A stretch of 64,000 nt of DNA from NCBI GenBank assembly GCA_033344815.1, contig JAWPMR010000001.1, positions 1,598,136-1,662,135 on the forward strand. Direction: 5' to 3'. Both the position numbers and the translations under genes were made by a program. Every line of letters starts with the position of its first letter. The first letter of the stretch is position 1. The notes beneath the pieces were generated by a model. It did not search any database. It was not told the origin of the DNA and was given only the letters and a program-made list of their open reading frames with translations. This DNA is from Paracoccaceae bacterium. GTDB lineage: Bacteria; Pseudomonadota; Alphaproteobacteria; Rhodobacterales; Rhodobacteraceae. Below are positions 9,572 to 19,369 of this stretch, in pieces.

Positions 9572-10380
9572 GGATCCCCCTTTCCGCCCTCATCGGGTTG
9601 TTTTTCACCGGCCTGTTCTTTTTCATGGCCATTTTTGCCTCCTTCCTCGCCCCCTACGGCATGGCAGAAGTCGTCGGCGACGTCTGGGAACCGCCCTCTG
9701 ATCAATTCATGCTGGGCACCGACAGCATCGGGCGCGATCTGCTCAGCCGGATGATCTATGGCGGCCAAACAACGATCTTTATCGCCACCGCTGCCACCAT
9801 CCTCAGCTTTGTCACAGGGTCGGTTCTGGGCTTCTTCGCCGCCGTTTCAGGGGGGTGGGTGGATCAGGCAATCAGCCGATTTGTCGATTTGATCATGTCG
9901 ATCCCCTCGCTGATCTTCGCGCTTGTGGTGCTCTCCGTGATGCCCACAACGATCCCCATCCTGATCATCCTGATGGGGCTTCTGGACAGCACCCGCGTTT
10001 ATCGTCTTGCCCGTGCCGTCGCGGTGGACATCACGGTCATGGATTACGTGGAGGCCGCTCGCCTGCGGGGGGAAAAGATCGGCTGGATCATTTTCCGCGA
10101 AACTCTGCCCAACGCGCTCTCTCCCCTGGTGGCCGAAATGGGCCTGCGTTTCATCTTTGCGGTGCTCTTTGTCTCCACGCTGTCCTTCCTTGGACTTGGC
10201 GTGCAACCGCCACAAGCGGATTGGGGCGGCATCGTGAAAGAGAACAAGGAAGGCATCAACTACGGCATCTCGGCCGCCCTCTACCCCGCCTATGCCATCG
10301 CGGTTCTGTGTATCTCGATCAACCTCGTGGCGGATTGGGTGCTGAACCGGACCACATCGCTGAAAGGGGGCCGGGGATGA
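9568..10380 (+). CDS. ABC transporter permease, DppC type
   Basis: This 270-aa permease has an N-terminal transmembrane helix, then LGTDSIGRDLLSRMIYGGQT (the OppC N-terminal signature) and the EAA loop DYVEAARLRGEKIGWIIFRE. The C-terminal part SFLGLGVQPPQADWGGIV is diagnostic for this family. It pairs with the preceding permease, overlapping it by 4 bases. A palindromic spacer of about 100 bases then separates it from the ATPase gene. Confidence 0.9.
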   Translation: MRIPLSALIGLFFTGLFFFMAIFASFLAPYGMAEVVGDVWEPPSDQFMLGTDSIGRDLLSRMIYGGQTTIFIATAATILSFVTGSVLGFFAAVSGGWVDQAISRFVDLIMSIPSLIFALVVLSVMPTTIPILIILMGLLDSTRVYRLARAVAVDITVMDYVEAARLRGEKIGWIIFRETLPNALSPLVAEMGLRFIFAVLFVSTLSFLGLGVQPPQADWGGIVKENKEGINYGISAALYPAYAIAVLCISINLVADWVLNRTTSLKGGRG

Positions 10381-10402
10381 AGCAAGCTTCGCACAACACA
10401 AC

Positions 10403-10466
10403 GAGCCCCCGGGTTGGCGGGTGGGCGCCTTTGGCGCAGCCAAACAGACCCACCGCCACCCGGCTC
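10403..10466. repeat. Intergenic nested palindrome (REP-like)
   Basis: An imperfect long stem joins 10403-10424 (GAGCC...GGGT.GGCGG.TGGG) with 10449-10466 (its complement, with small bulges). A perfect inner hairpin GCGCC-TTT-GGCGC lies at 10425-10437. It sits between the DppC-type permease and the fused ATPase of one operon. It could be a mobile palindromic repeat or an mRNA stabiliser/processing site that sets ATPase levels. There is no T-run, so it is not a classical terminator. Confidence 0.55.
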
Positions 10467-10483
10467 AAAAGGGCGCTGACATC

Positions 10484-12121
10484 ATGACTGAACCTCTTCT
10501 CAAAGTCCGCGGCCTCAAAATTGGTGCCACAATTTACCCGCCGGGTGAAAAATCACGTGACATCGAAATTGTGCATGGCGTGGATTTCGACCTTGGACCT
10601 GGCAAGGTCCTCGGCCTGATCGGCGAATCCGGCGCTGGCAAATCCACCATCGGTCTGGCCTCCATGGCCTATGGCCGTGGTGGCGTGGAAATCACTGGCG
10701 GCACAGTGGAAATCAACGGGCGTGACATCCTCTCCTCCGGCCTGCGCGATGTGCGCCGGTTGCGCGGCGCTGAAGTCACCTATGTCTCGCAGTCTGCGGC
10801 GGCCTCTTTCAACCCGGCCAAACAGATCATGGAACAGGTCACAGAGGCCGCGATTTTCCAAAACAAGTTCTCCAAACAGGAAGCCGAAGCCCGCGCGGTG
10901 GAACTCTTCACCAAACTCGGCCTGCCGGATCCTGGAAACATCGGATCGCGCTACCCGCATCAGGTCTCAGGTGGGCAATTGCAACGCTGCATGACTGCGC
11001 TCGCACTTTGCCCGGAACCCGATCTTGTGGTCTTTGATGAACCGACCACCGCTCTCGATGTCACCACACAGATCGACGTGCTGGCCGCCATAAAGGAGGC
11101 GATCCGCGACACCGGTGTGGCCGCGCTCTACATCACGCACGATCTCGCGGTGGTGGCACAAGTCAGTGACCACATCATGGTCCTGCAACAGGGCGCCATG
11201 GTCGAATACGGCACCACGGATCAAATCATCAACGCCCCAAAAGAAGAGTACACGCAGGCACTGGTCTCTGTGCGCTCGATTGATCACGCTGAACAACGAC
11301 CCACGCAAACACCGGTTCTCAAGGTCGAAGGCATCACGGCGCGATATCGCGGCACGGATTTTGACGTGCTCAAGAACATCAATGTGGAATTACACCCCGG
11401 TCAGACGCTGGCCGTTGTCGGCGAATCCGGATCCGGAAAATCGACGCTGGCGCGCGTGATCACGGGATTGCTGCCCCCCTCCGCGGGTCAGATCACCTTT
11501 GATGGGCGCGTATTGACACCTGACCTGCCAACGCGCCCGCTGGAAGATCTGCGCGAATTGCAGATGATCTATCAGATGGCAGATACGGCGATGAACCCGC
11601 GCCAGACCGTGGGCACGATCATTGGACGCCCGCTGGAATTCTATTTCGGGCTCAAAGGCGCGGAAAAACAAAAGCGCATTCAGGAATTGCTGGATGAAAT
11701 CGAACTGGGTGACGGGTTTCAGGACCGTTACCCGGCAGAACTTTCCGGCGGTCAGAAACAGCGCGTCTGCATCGCCCGGGCGCTTGCGGCCAAGCCCAAA
11801 CTGATCATCTGCGATGAGGTTACCTCAGCGCTTGATCCGCTGGTGGCCGACGGCATCCTCAAACTGCTGCTACGGCTGCAAAAGGCCGACGATGTCTCTT
11901 ATCTGTTCATCACCCATGATCTGGCCACGGTGCGCGCCATTGCCGATAGCATCGCGGTCATGCTGCGCGGTGAGGTCGTCCGCTACGGTCCCAAGAGCGA
12001 AGTTCTGTCGCCCCCCTTTGATGATTACACGGATCTGTTGCTCAGTTCGGTCCCGGAGATGGAGTTAGGCTGGCTCGAAAAGGTGATCGCCACACGCAAA
12101 ATGGAGAGTGCGGGCAACTAG
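10484..12121 (+). CDS. Fused dipeptide-type ABC ATPase (DppD-DppF in one chain)
   Basis: This protein of about 545 aa contains two complete ABC ATPase domains. Domain 1 has Walker A GESGAGKST, signature VSGGQLQRC and Walker B DLVVFDEPTTALD. Domain 2 has GESGSGKST, LSGGQKQRVCIARA and LIICDEVTSALD. ATG at 10484 is chosen because AAAGGG lies upstream and MTEPLLKVRGL is the usual start; the frame stays open to 10421 inside the palindrome. It energises the two permeases before it. Most systems use separate DppD and DppF, but single-chain fusions are well known. Confidence 0.9.
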   Translation: MTEPLLKVRGLKIGATIYPPGEKSRDIEIVHGVDFDLGPGKVLGLIGESGAGKSTIGLASMAYGRGGVEITGGTVEINGRDILSSGLRDVRRLRGAEVTYVSQSAAASFNPAKQIMEQVTEAAIFQNKFSKQEAEARAVELFTKLGLPDPGNIGSRYPHQVSGGQLQRCMTALALCPEPDLVVFDEPTTALDVTTQIDVLAAIKEAIRDTGVAALYITHDLAVVAQVSDHIMVLQQGAMVEYGTTDQIINAPKEEYTQALVSVRSIDHAEQRPTQTPVLKVEGITARYRGTDFDVLKNINVELHPGQTLAVVGESGSGKSTLARVITGLLPPSAGQITFDGRVLTPDLPTRPLEDLRELQMIYQMADTAMNPRQTVGTIIGRPLEFYFGLKGAEKQKRIQELLDEIELGDGFQDRYPAELSGGQKQRVCIARALAAKPKLIICDEVTSALDPLVADGILKLLLRLQKADDVSYLFITHDLATVRAIADSIAVMLRGEVVRYGPKSEVLSPPFDDYTDLLLSSVPEMELGWLEKVIATRKMESAGN

Positions 12122-12289
12122 AGCGGCGTGATTTGACCCTCACCCCCATGTTCGCTGCCCTTCCCTTCGGCCATACCTTCAAAATTGAATTTGAAAGCCC
12201 CAAGTAAACGTCGAAACGCCATAGCCTGGCGGCCATCGCCGAAATCAAACCTTGGTCTGCGCGCCGTCCCTGCAAGCGATTTGCGGGCT

Positions 12290-12775
12290 TCAGGAAGCGA
12301 CGACCTTGCCGTGATGCGCCTTGAAAATGACATCCAGCTGATCACTGCTGCGCATCCCTTCGACCGTCTGGTGCAACCCACCTGATCCGTCAAAGAGCAA
12401 CAACGTCACGTTGCCCACCCCATGACGGACCGCAAAAGTGCGCCCTTCAGGCGTGGTGATATCCGCAATCAGATACACCAGATCACATTCGCCAAATCCT
12501 TTCAGCGCTTTGCGCGCCTGTTTTTGCAATGCGGTGCATGTCGGGCATTGCGGATCATGGACCTGTACCACCACCGGCTTGCCCTGCCCGACCCGGCTGA
12601 GATCATGCTCGGCGGCATAGGCACGAAACGATCCCATCGCGACATAACCGCCGCCCGCCACAGCACCCAAAGCAATCGCCCCGTTCCGCACCACCTTGAA
12701 AAAATCGCGGCGCGTCGGGTTTGCATCCATCCGGGCCTTGGATTTGCGCGGGCGGTTCTTACGGGATTTACTCAT
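12290..12775 (-). CDS. Exported thioredoxin-like protein with CPTC motif
   Basis: About 161 aa. After a Lys/Arg-rich start (MSKSRKNRPRKSKARMD) comes a twin-arginine-like signal (TRRDFFKVV) and a hydrophobic stretch (GAIALGAVAGGGYVAMGSF), so it is exported or membrane-anchored. The rest is a short thioredoxin-like fold with CPTC in VQVHDPQCPTCTALQKQA and no cis-proline segment that I can place with certainty. A role in periplasmic thiol or metal chemistry is inferred. It is transcribed toward the ABC operon (convergent) and away from the LOV gene. An alternative start lies at 12787. Confidence 0.7.
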   Translation of the reverse strand: MSKSRKNRPRKSKARMDANPTRRDFFKVVRNGAIALGAVAGGGYVAMGSFRAYAAEHDLSRVGQGKPVVVQVHDPQCPTCTALQKQARKALKGFGECDLVYLIADITTPEGRTFAVRHGVGNVTLLLFDGSGGLHQTVEGMRSSDQLDVIFKAHHGKVVAS

Positions 12776-12969
12776 CGGGACTTCCAATTGCGAAACAGTA
12801 CAACACCCTAGGCCGGGTAATCCAAGCCGGGCAAAGGCTTTCGCGCCCTGCCGGTGTCACAATCCTGTCAGATCGCCGTGAAGCGGTGGTGATCGCATTC
12901 AGGGTCGGCGCGCGGAAAACGTGGCCATGCTGCCAGGCCTTTTTTTGTATCGCGCGCCGCATTGACGGT

Positions 12970-12990
12970 TTGACAAGCAGGCTTTGTCAA
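12970..12990 (+). promoter_or_regulatory. Perfect inverted repeat over the LOV gene start
   Basis: TTGACAA (12970-12976) and TTGTCAA (12984-12990) form a perfect 7-bp inverted repeat with a 7-base spacer. The right arm ends on the A of the probable start codon, and the AGG of the likely ribosome site lies in the spacer. It could be an operator or an mRNA hairpin that limits translation. Confidence 0.45.
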
Positions 12991-13613
12991 TGTCATCGTC
13001 ACCAACTGTGGATGATGTCATACCTTCCTTCGTGCAAATACCGACCGAGATCAGAAAACTGTGTGACGCCCTCCCGGTGCCCATTACTTTCGCTGATCCG
13101 AATGCGCATGACTTGCCCTTGGTCTATGTGAACGAAGCGTTTGAAAAACTGACGCAATGGCAGTCTGCCGACATCCTGGGCAAAAACTGCCGTTTCCTGC
13201 AAGGACCGAAAACGGACCGGACCATCGTCGAGGATCTTGCGCTGTCTTTTCACAATCGTGAGAGCGACGTATGCAGCCTGGTAAATTACAAACGCGATGG
13301 AACCGAGTTCGTGAACCTGATTGTGGTGGAACCGGTCCATGTTTCGAAAACTCTGGAATTGTTGATGGGATGCCAGTTTGAATACCAAGTCGGATCCAAT
13401 CAAAAATCCCATGCTCAAAATGCCGCTGCAATTGACTTTGCCTTGCGACAATTGCACATGGGCCGCTCTTTGGGGGCCAAACGCACAACGGAGTTGGAAA
13501 CCTACATGTTGGACTCCGTCCTCATGCGGTTCAACGCCGTTTTTGCCAACGTTCAGAATCAACTCATCGCCACCGCCGCGGCAAAAATGCAAAAAGAACT
13601 CACTGCGAAATAG
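12990..13613 (+). CDS. LOV-domain blue-light photoreceptor (short LOV type)
   Basis: About 207 aa. Residues 25-130 form a LOV domain. GKNCRFLQGP carries the photoactive Cys67 that forms the flavin adduct, preceded by VYVNEAFEKLT. It is followed by NYKRDGTEFVN and the strand with GCQFEY, whose Gln matches the FMN-contacting Gln. A helical C-terminal extension of about 75 residues has no enzymatic output domain, so it resembles the short LOV proteins of Rhodobacterales that signal through partner proteins. ATG at 12990 is preferred; a TTG at 12984 is in frame. The next gene lies 74 bases downstream on the same strand and may be co-expressed. Confidence 0.9.
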   Translation: MSSSPTVDDVIPSFVQIPTEIRKLCDALPVPITFADPNAHDLPLVYVNEAFEKLTQWQSADILGKNCRFLQGPKTDRTIVEDLALSFHNRESDVCSLVNYKRDGTEFVNLIVVEPVHVSKTLELLMGCQFEYQVGSNQKSHAQNAAAIDFALRQLHMGRSLGAKRTTELETYMLDSVLMRFNAVFANVQNQLIATAAAKMQKELTAK

Positions 13614-13687
13614 ACCGCACGCCCTTTGCGACGCGGATGACGCCCCCGCCGTGGCGTCCAATGACGCGATGTAAAAGGAGAGCGGCG

Positions 13688-14524
13688 ATGGAAAACAAAC
13701 TGTTGTTGATCATTCTCGACGGGGTGCCGTGGCGCAACTGGCGGCGCCTGTTTGGCAACCTGGAAGGTTGGGTTGATCGCGGCGATGCACGGGTCTGGAA
13801 AATCCGCTCGGTGCTGCCGTCCACCTCAGCGAGCTGTTATGCCTCGATCCACACAGGTGTTACCCCTGCCGAACACGGATGTACCGGAAACGACAACGTA
13901 TTTCGCCTGTCCCAGCCGGATGTATTTTCCCAGACACGTCGCGCGGGTGGGGTGACGGGTGCGGTATCGCATTCGTTCTGGTCTGAGTTTTTCAATCGCG
14001 CCCCTTTCGATCCAGTGCGCGATATAGAATATGATGAACCGGAAAGCATGAGCATCAACCATGGGCGTTTTCATACCATGAAAGGTTACGGGTTGATCAA
14101 TCAAATGACCCCGTCAGATGCGGACCTGTTTGCGACTCTCACCCGGCTTTGCGAAAAGTTTGATCTCAACTACGGCATGCTGCACAGCTGCACGCTGGAC
14201 TGTATGGGCCATCGGTTTTTCCACGACTGTCAGGAGATGGATCACGCCTGTTTCGCAATGGATGAAATGCTGGCCCCCTACATCACGCGCTGGCGTGATG
14301 CGGGGTATGAGGTGATTGTGACAGCGGATCACGGACAGGATGCACGCGGGCACCACGGCGGGCGTGACCCGTTACAGCAAGACGCCGCGCTATATTATTT
14401 CGGATCCGCACAGGGGCCGGACCCGGATCATGAGATTGACCAGTTACAACTGGCGCCCACGATCCTGTCACGGCTTCGCGCCCCCATCGCCGAAACGATG
14501 AAGGCGCCTGTTTTTCTGACCTGA
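13688..14524 (+). CDS. Alkaline-phosphatase-superfamily (type I phosphodiesterase-like) hydrolase
   Basis: About 278 aa. Visible metal and active-site elements are LLLIILDGVPWRNW (first metal Asp), STSASCYASIHTGVTPAEHG (nucleophile region), DCMGHRFFHD, and TADHGQDARGHHGG (metal His/Asp pair and final His). This arrangement fits the nucleotide pyrophosphatase/phosphodiesterase group (PF01663). No signal peptide is seen, so it is probably cytoplasmic. AGGAG stands before the ATG at 13688; an upstream in-frame ATG lacks such a site. Lying just behind the LOV gene, it might be a light-linked function, which is only inference from position. Confidence 0.78.
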   Translation: MENKLLLIILDGVPWRNWRRLFGNLEGWVDRGDARVWKIRSVLPSTSASCYASIHTGVTPAEHGCTGNDNVFRLSQPDVFSQTRRAGGVTGAVSHSFWSEFFNRAPFDPVRDIEYDEPESMSINHGRFHTMKGYGLINQMTPSDADLFATLTRLCEKFDLNYGMLHSCTLDCMGHRFFHDCQEMDHACFAMDEMLAPYITRWRDAGYEVIVTADHGQDARGHHGGRDPLQQDAALYYFGSAQGPDPDHEIDQLQLAPTILSRLRAPIAETMKAPVFLT

Positions 14525-14527
14525 ACC

Positions 14528-16420
14528 TCAGGCGGCAACGGCGCTGCTGGCCAGTTCCCATGGGCGCACAAACGCGCTGAGCGCGTCGGAAATCGCATCT
14601 TCGCCTGTGCCATTGGGTTCGATCTGCGCGAGCAACCCGCGTTTTTTATCATCGACAACCGACACCACCCGCGCGCTGACGCCCGCATTTTCAAGGGCTG
14701 CATTGTAAATTCGCGTGATCGCCATCTTGCGTAAATCCGGTTTGAAGATCTTGCCCACCGCAGTCTTTGGCAGTTCTTGCAGGACCGTCATGTGTTTGGG
14801 TTGTGCGGCCCGTTCGTGCACATGTTCCTTGCAAAAGGCCAAGAGTTCTTCCTCGGAAACGCTCGCGCCGTCCACCAGTTCGACAAAGGCGCAGGGCACC
14901 TCGCCGGAATGCGCATCAGGCTGACCAATCGCCCCGGCAAAAGCCACGGCCTTATGATGCAGCAAAGCCTCCTCGATCTCTGCCGGGTCAATGTTGTGCC
15001 CACCCCGAATGATCAAATCCTTTGCCCGCCCGGTGATCCAGAGATATCCATCCGGATCAACCCGGCCAAGATCCCCTGTACGCAGATGATTGCCGTAATA
15101 GAGATCCTTGTTTTTATCCTCTTCGGTATAAGTATTGCCCACAAACACACCGGGATTGGCCACGCAGATTTCGCCAATCTCATCGGTATCCGCTTCAATG
15201 GGACCATTTGGCGTTTCCTTGAATATCTTCACCTGGCAATAGGGCAATGGCACGCCGATGCTGCCGACCTTCTTGGGTCCGTCCACTGGATTGCAGGACA
15301 CAAGACAGGTCGCTTCGGTCAGCCCATACCCTTCGACCAATGTCACGCCAGTGGCCTTTTCAAAACGGCGGAAGAGTTCAAGCGGCAAAGGAGCCGAGCC
15401 TGAAAACGCGGTTTTCACGGTGCTGACGTCCGCATCAATCGGGCGCTGCATCTTCGCGGAAATCGCAGTGGGCACCGTGATCACAAAGGTGATCTTCCAG
15501 CGCTCTACCAGCTTCCAGAAATTGTCCATGACCCCTTCGCCGCGATATCCCTGTGGGGTTGGAAAGACCACATGCGCGCCCGAGGTCACGGCCGCCATCA
15601 GGATGACATGGCAGGCAAAGACATGAAACAGCGGCAGCGGACAGATGATGTTGTCTTCCTCGGAAAACAACAGTTTCGTGCCCAGCCAACCGTTGTAAAT
15701 CAGCCCGGAATATCGGTGCTGTGCCACCTTGGGCATGCCGGTCGTGCCGCCGGTGTGAAAATAGCAGGCAACACGATCTTCCTGAATGTCTTCGAAACTC
15801 AGAACCTTGGGCTGCCTGGCCACCTCGGCGCGAAAATCCAGGTATTTCGCGTGGTTCTGGACCGTCCGCTTGGGCCGGATCAGCGGCACAATCCACGACT
15901 TGGGCGGGGTCAGATAGCGCAGCAAATCGACCTCAAGCACGGTGGTGACATTCGGCGCCAGCGCCACGGCCTCAGCTGTTTTATCGGCCACGTCCGTCTT
16001 GGGGAACGGGCGCAGTGTCACCACGACCTTGGCGTTCGTTTCACGCAGGATGGAGCCGATCTGTTCGGCATCCAGCAGGGGATTGATCGGGTTGACGATG
16101 CCTGCCACAGCCCCGCCCAGCAATGCCAGAACGGTTTCATTGGCATTTGGCAAGACATAAGCCACCACATCGGTTTCGGTGACCCCAAGGCTGCGAAACA
16201 GGTTTGCGGTCTGGGTGACCTGCTCTTTGAGTGCGGACCATTTGATGGTTTCCGCGCGGTCTTTGGGGCCAGAAAAAATCTGGTAACTGACGGCATTGTG
16301 GTTCGGGAACTTTCCGGCCGTCTCGCTCAGCAGCCCATAAAGCGTTTTTGGCAGCTCACGATCCGTCCATGGCATTTCGGCCTCTATCGCATCGCGATCC
16401 TCAATCCCGGCAAAACTCAT
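14528..16420 (-). CDS. Acyl-CoA synthetase (AMP-binding)
   Basis: This 630-aa member of the ANL superfamily has P-loop HTGGTTGMPKVAQH, the VEGYGLTEATC motif, the hinge GDLGRVDPDGYLWITGRAKD and the catalytic-lysine segment PKTAVGKIFKPDLR. It adenylates a carboxylic acid with ATP and transfers it to CoA. The exact acid (fatty, aromatic or branched) cannot be read from the motifs. The stop lies 3 bases from the convergent phosphatase stop. The chain has about 30 extra C-terminal residues beyond the usual end. Confidence 0.88.
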   Translation of the reverse strand: MSFAGIEDRDAIEAEMPWTDRELPKTLYGLLSETAGKFPNHNAVSYQIFSGPKDRAETIKWSALKEQVTQTANLFRSLGVTETDVVAYVLPNANETVLALLGGAVAGIVNPINPLLDAEQIGSILRETNAKVVVTLRPFPKTDVADKTAEAVALAPNVTTVLEVDLLRYLTPPKSWIVPLIRPKRTVQNHAKYLDFRAEVARQPKVLSFEDIQEDRVACYFHTGGTTGMPKVAQHRYSGLIYNGWLGTKLLFSEEDNIICPLPLFHVFACHVILMAAVTSGAHVVFPTPQGYRGEGVMDNFWKLVERWKITFVITVPTAISAKMQRPIDADVSTVKTAFSGSAPLPLELFRRFEKATGVTLVEGYGLTEATCLVSCNPVDGPKKVGSIGVPLPYCQVKIFKETPNGPIEADTDEIGEICVANPGVFVGNTYTEEDKNKDLYYGNHLRTGDLGRVDPDGYLWITGRAKDLIIRGGHNIDPAEIEEALLHHKAVAFAGAIGQPDAHSGEVPCAFVELVDGASVSEEELLAFCKEHVHERAAQPKHMTVLQELPKTAVGKIFKPDLRKMAITRIYNAALENAGVSARVVSVVDDKKRGLLAQIEPNGTGEDAISDALSAFVRPWELASSAVAA

Positions 16421-16563
16421 TCAAATTCCTCCCAAACCGCCCGATTTCAGGCGTTTTATCATTGGCAAGGAAGATGGGGCCTAATGCGTTTCAGTGCAAG
16501 CTTTGCAATGGGCATCCACCGCTGCGCAACGCTGCGTCACGGGCGCGGTTGGTGCAGAACTGC

Positions 16564-18375
16564 CTATTCCGCAGCAATACCATCGGTGAATTGCAACCGC
16601 GCCAGCCGCGCATAAAGCCCGTCCTCGGCAACCAACGCGTCATGCGGCCCGCTGGCGACCACACGGCCCTGATCCATCACTACAATCCGGTCGGCTTTTT
16701 TAACGGTGGCAAGCCGATGCGCGACAATGAGGGTCGTGCGTCCTTTGCTCAAGATATCCACCGCCGCCTGGACGGCGCGTTCGCTTTCTGCATCCAGTGC
16801 GCTTGTTGCCTCATCCAGCAACAACACAGGGGCGTCGCGCAAAATGGCACGGGCAATCGCAATCCGCTGCTTTTGTCCGCCCGACAGCATTACGCCCCGC
16901 TCTCCGAGATAGGCATCATACCCATCTGGCAGCGCGGTAATGAAATCATGCGCCGCAGCGGCCTTGGCGGCGGTTTCGATCTCCGCGTCCGTGGCACCGG
17001 GACGTCCAAAACGAATATTGTCGCGCGCAGAGGCGGCAAAGATCACCGGATCCTGCGGCACAAGCGCAACCGCCTTGCGAAAGGTATCCCGCCGCAGATC
17101 GCTCAGATTCACCCCATCCAGTGTGATCTGGCCCGAGGTTGGATCGTAAAACCGCAACAGCATCTGAATGATTGTTGTTTTACCCGCCCCCGATGGGCCC
17201 ACAAAAGCCACGGTCTCACCGGGCTCGATTTGTAAACTCACATGGTCAAGTGCGTTGATCTTGGGCCGTGACGGATAGGCAAAGGTGACATCTTCAAAGG
17301 CAATGCGGCCGCTTACGGTTGCCGGTAAATCCACGCCTTTGTCCGGATCCAAAACGGTGTCTTCGGTTTGCAACAGCTCGACCAATCGTTCGGTGGCACC
17401 GGCGGCGCGTTGCAACTCTCCCCAAATCTCGGACAAGGCCGCAACACCCCCCGCAACCATGACCGCATAGATCACGAATTGCACCAAGGCCCCTTGCGAC
17501 ATGTCACCCGCGCGGACGTCCCGCGCACCAATCCAGAGCACGCCGACAATGCCCGCAAACACCAGAAAAATCACAATCACGGTCATCAAGGCCCGCGTCG
17601 TGACACGGCGGCGTGCGGCGTCATAAGACAGTTCGGTCACTTCGGAAAACTCGGCCCGGCTGGCAGTTTCATGGGTGAAGGCCTGCACGGTCTGCACCGC
17701 GCTCAGAGCCTCAGACGCATTGGCCGATGACGCAGCGATCCAGTCCTGATTTTCGCGACTCAGGAAGCGCAAGCGACGCCCCAGCACCAGAATGGGCACA
17801 ATCACCGCCGGCACAATCAGGAGTACAAGCCCCGTCAATTTCGCCGAGGTCAGCATCATCAAGGCCAGCCCGCCCACAAAGATCAACAGATTGCGCAGAG
17901 CGATAGAAACCGATGACCCGATCACGGACAGGATCAGCGTTGTATCCGTGGTGATCCGGCTCAATACCTCACCGGTCATGACCTTTTCATAAAAAGCCGG
18001 ACTCATGCCGATCACACGATCAAAAACCGCCTTGCGGATGTCGGCCACAACCCGTTCGCCCAAGCGCGTGACCAGCGCGTAGCGTAGGCCCGTGCCAATC
18101 GCCAGAAGCGCCGCGATACCGAGTGCTGCGGCGAAATACTGATCCAGAATATGAGAATTCGCGGTGTCAAAATTATCAACCACACGGCGGACTGCCAAAG
18201 GCAGCGTCAAAGATATTACGGCAGTGGTTACCAGAGCGCCAATGGCTGCAATCAACAGTCCGCGGTATGGCCACACGAAAGGCAGCAGCGCGGAAAGCGC
18301 GCCGATCTGGCGCGATTTGGCGCGTTCTTCAGTCTTGCCCGGCGCTGCGGGAACCGGGGTCGTCGTTCGAGCCAT
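16564..18375 (-). CDS. ABC exporter, fused membrane and ATPase domains (MsbA-like)
   Basis: About 603 aa. The N-terminal 330 residues carry six transmembrane helices (the first in YRGLLIAAIGALVTTAVISL). The ATPase domain has Walker A GPSGAGKTTI, the signature LSGGQKQRIAIARA and Walker B VLLLDEATSALD. The build is a homodimeric half-transporter of the lipid/drug exporter type. The substrate is unknown. ATG at 18375 (MARTTTPVP) is preferred over 18399. The gene lies upstream of, and on the same strand as, the acyl-CoA synthetase, with a gap of about 140 bases. Confidence 0.88.
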   Translation of the reverse strand: MARTTTPVPAAPGKTEERAKSRQIGALSALLPFVWPYRGLLIAAIGALVTTAVISLTLPLAVRRVVDNFDTANSHILDQYFAAALGIAALLAIGTGLRYALVTRLGERVVADIRKAVFDRVIGMSPAFYEKVMTGEVLSRITTDTTLILSVIGSSVSIALRNLLIFVGGLALMMLTSAKLTGLVLLIVPAVIVPILVLGRRLRFLSRENQDWIAASSANASEALSAVQTVQAFTHETASRAEFSEVTELSYDAARRRVTTRALMTVIVIFLVFAGIVGVLWIGARDVRAGDMSQGALVQFVIYAVMVAGGVAALSEIWGELQRAAGATERLVELLQTEDTVLDPDKGVDLPATVSGRIAFEDVTFAYPSRPKINALDHVSLQIEPGETVAFVGPSGAGKTTIIQMLLRFYDPTSGQITLDGVNLSDLRRDTFRKAVALVPQDPVIFAASARDNIRFGRPGATDAEIETAAKAAAAHDFITALPDGYDAYLGERGVMLSGGQKQRIAIARAILRDAPVLLLDEATSALDAESERAVQAAVDILSKGRTTLIVAHRLATVKKADRIVVMDQGRVVASGPHDALVAEDGLYARLARLQFTDGIAAE

Positions 18376-19369
18376 GGCGGGTCCTCTATTTCTTAACACA
18401 TTTCATGGCGGCCCGCGCGCCAAGGGTCAAGGCTTGGCAGGTGTTAACTATTTGGATGGAGCCGAAATGCCGCGGATTGATTCTGTACCAAATCATAAGG
18501 CGGCGGTGAGATGAGGTCGTCAGCGGGTTGGCTTGTCAGCGAAATTTGGAATTGCCCCCATCCCGAATGTCGAGCCGTGATCCAGCATCCAAATTTCTCT
18601 GGATTGATCGCTGTCCTGGCAATTTTCGTGTGATCCGGCTTGCCCCCACGGGGGTTCAAGTCGACAAACGCAGGCCGACATCTGTCCCAGCCTGCACGCG
18701 CGGTGACGAGACCTTCCGGACCAAGGCAACCTGCCTTTCATACGCGCCGTTGGACTCCGATCTCTGGTCGCTTGCGGTATGGTCTGGATCGGCGCTGGAC
18801 CGAAATCCTGTCAGACGGTAAGCAGCGCGATTGGGCGCAGCCGTTTCAATGAGACGTGGTTTGAGCAGCGATGATCTCTGGCGACTTTCTTTTTCCACTG
18901 AATGGTGTTTTGCCGTCAGGTCGTTGGGTAGCGGGTCACGGTGCATTTGTTTGGACTCGGTCCGGGCGAACATTCAACAGGCTGTTCCTGATGCTTTTGG
19001 TTTTCTTGACCCGCTGACCTGCGTTGTGACGCTTACCGCGGATTTTGCCGACGCTACCGGACACCGCAAGCGGCCCTTCGCAGATCGTCCGCGGCGGGTA
19101 AATACGCAGATGAAATTCGAAAATACATGCGTCGCAAAGCGAAAAGCCGAGGGCTCACTCCAAGAAGTAATCTTCCAAGGATCAGAGCGCCTCACTGCAT
19201 CTCAGCAAGTCGCACTTACCCTCAGGTGGGAACGTTTTTTCATTCGACTGCGATGCCTAAAGTGCAACTGCAATCGCGGCTTGATGTTGTTGTTGGAGTG
19301 TAGCGACTCTGTCTATCGCACCAGATCCACTTGGCCTGGCGCAATATCATGAATTAATTAGTAAATCTC
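18376..19369. other. Gene-poor spacer before tRNA-Gly
   Basis: About 1 kb without a protein I can recognise. Open frames of up to about 170 codons exist (for example 18831-19352 on the + strand), but they show neither a family signature nor a convincing ribosome site. The left end should hold the promoter of the ABC exporter. It lies at the 3' side of the tRNA, where integrated elements usually sit, but no integrase is visible there. Confidence 0.5.

Noticed and set aside
18831-19352. 173-codon + strand open frame before tRNA-Gly
   Set aside because: No family resemblance and no convincing start signal; treated as chance.
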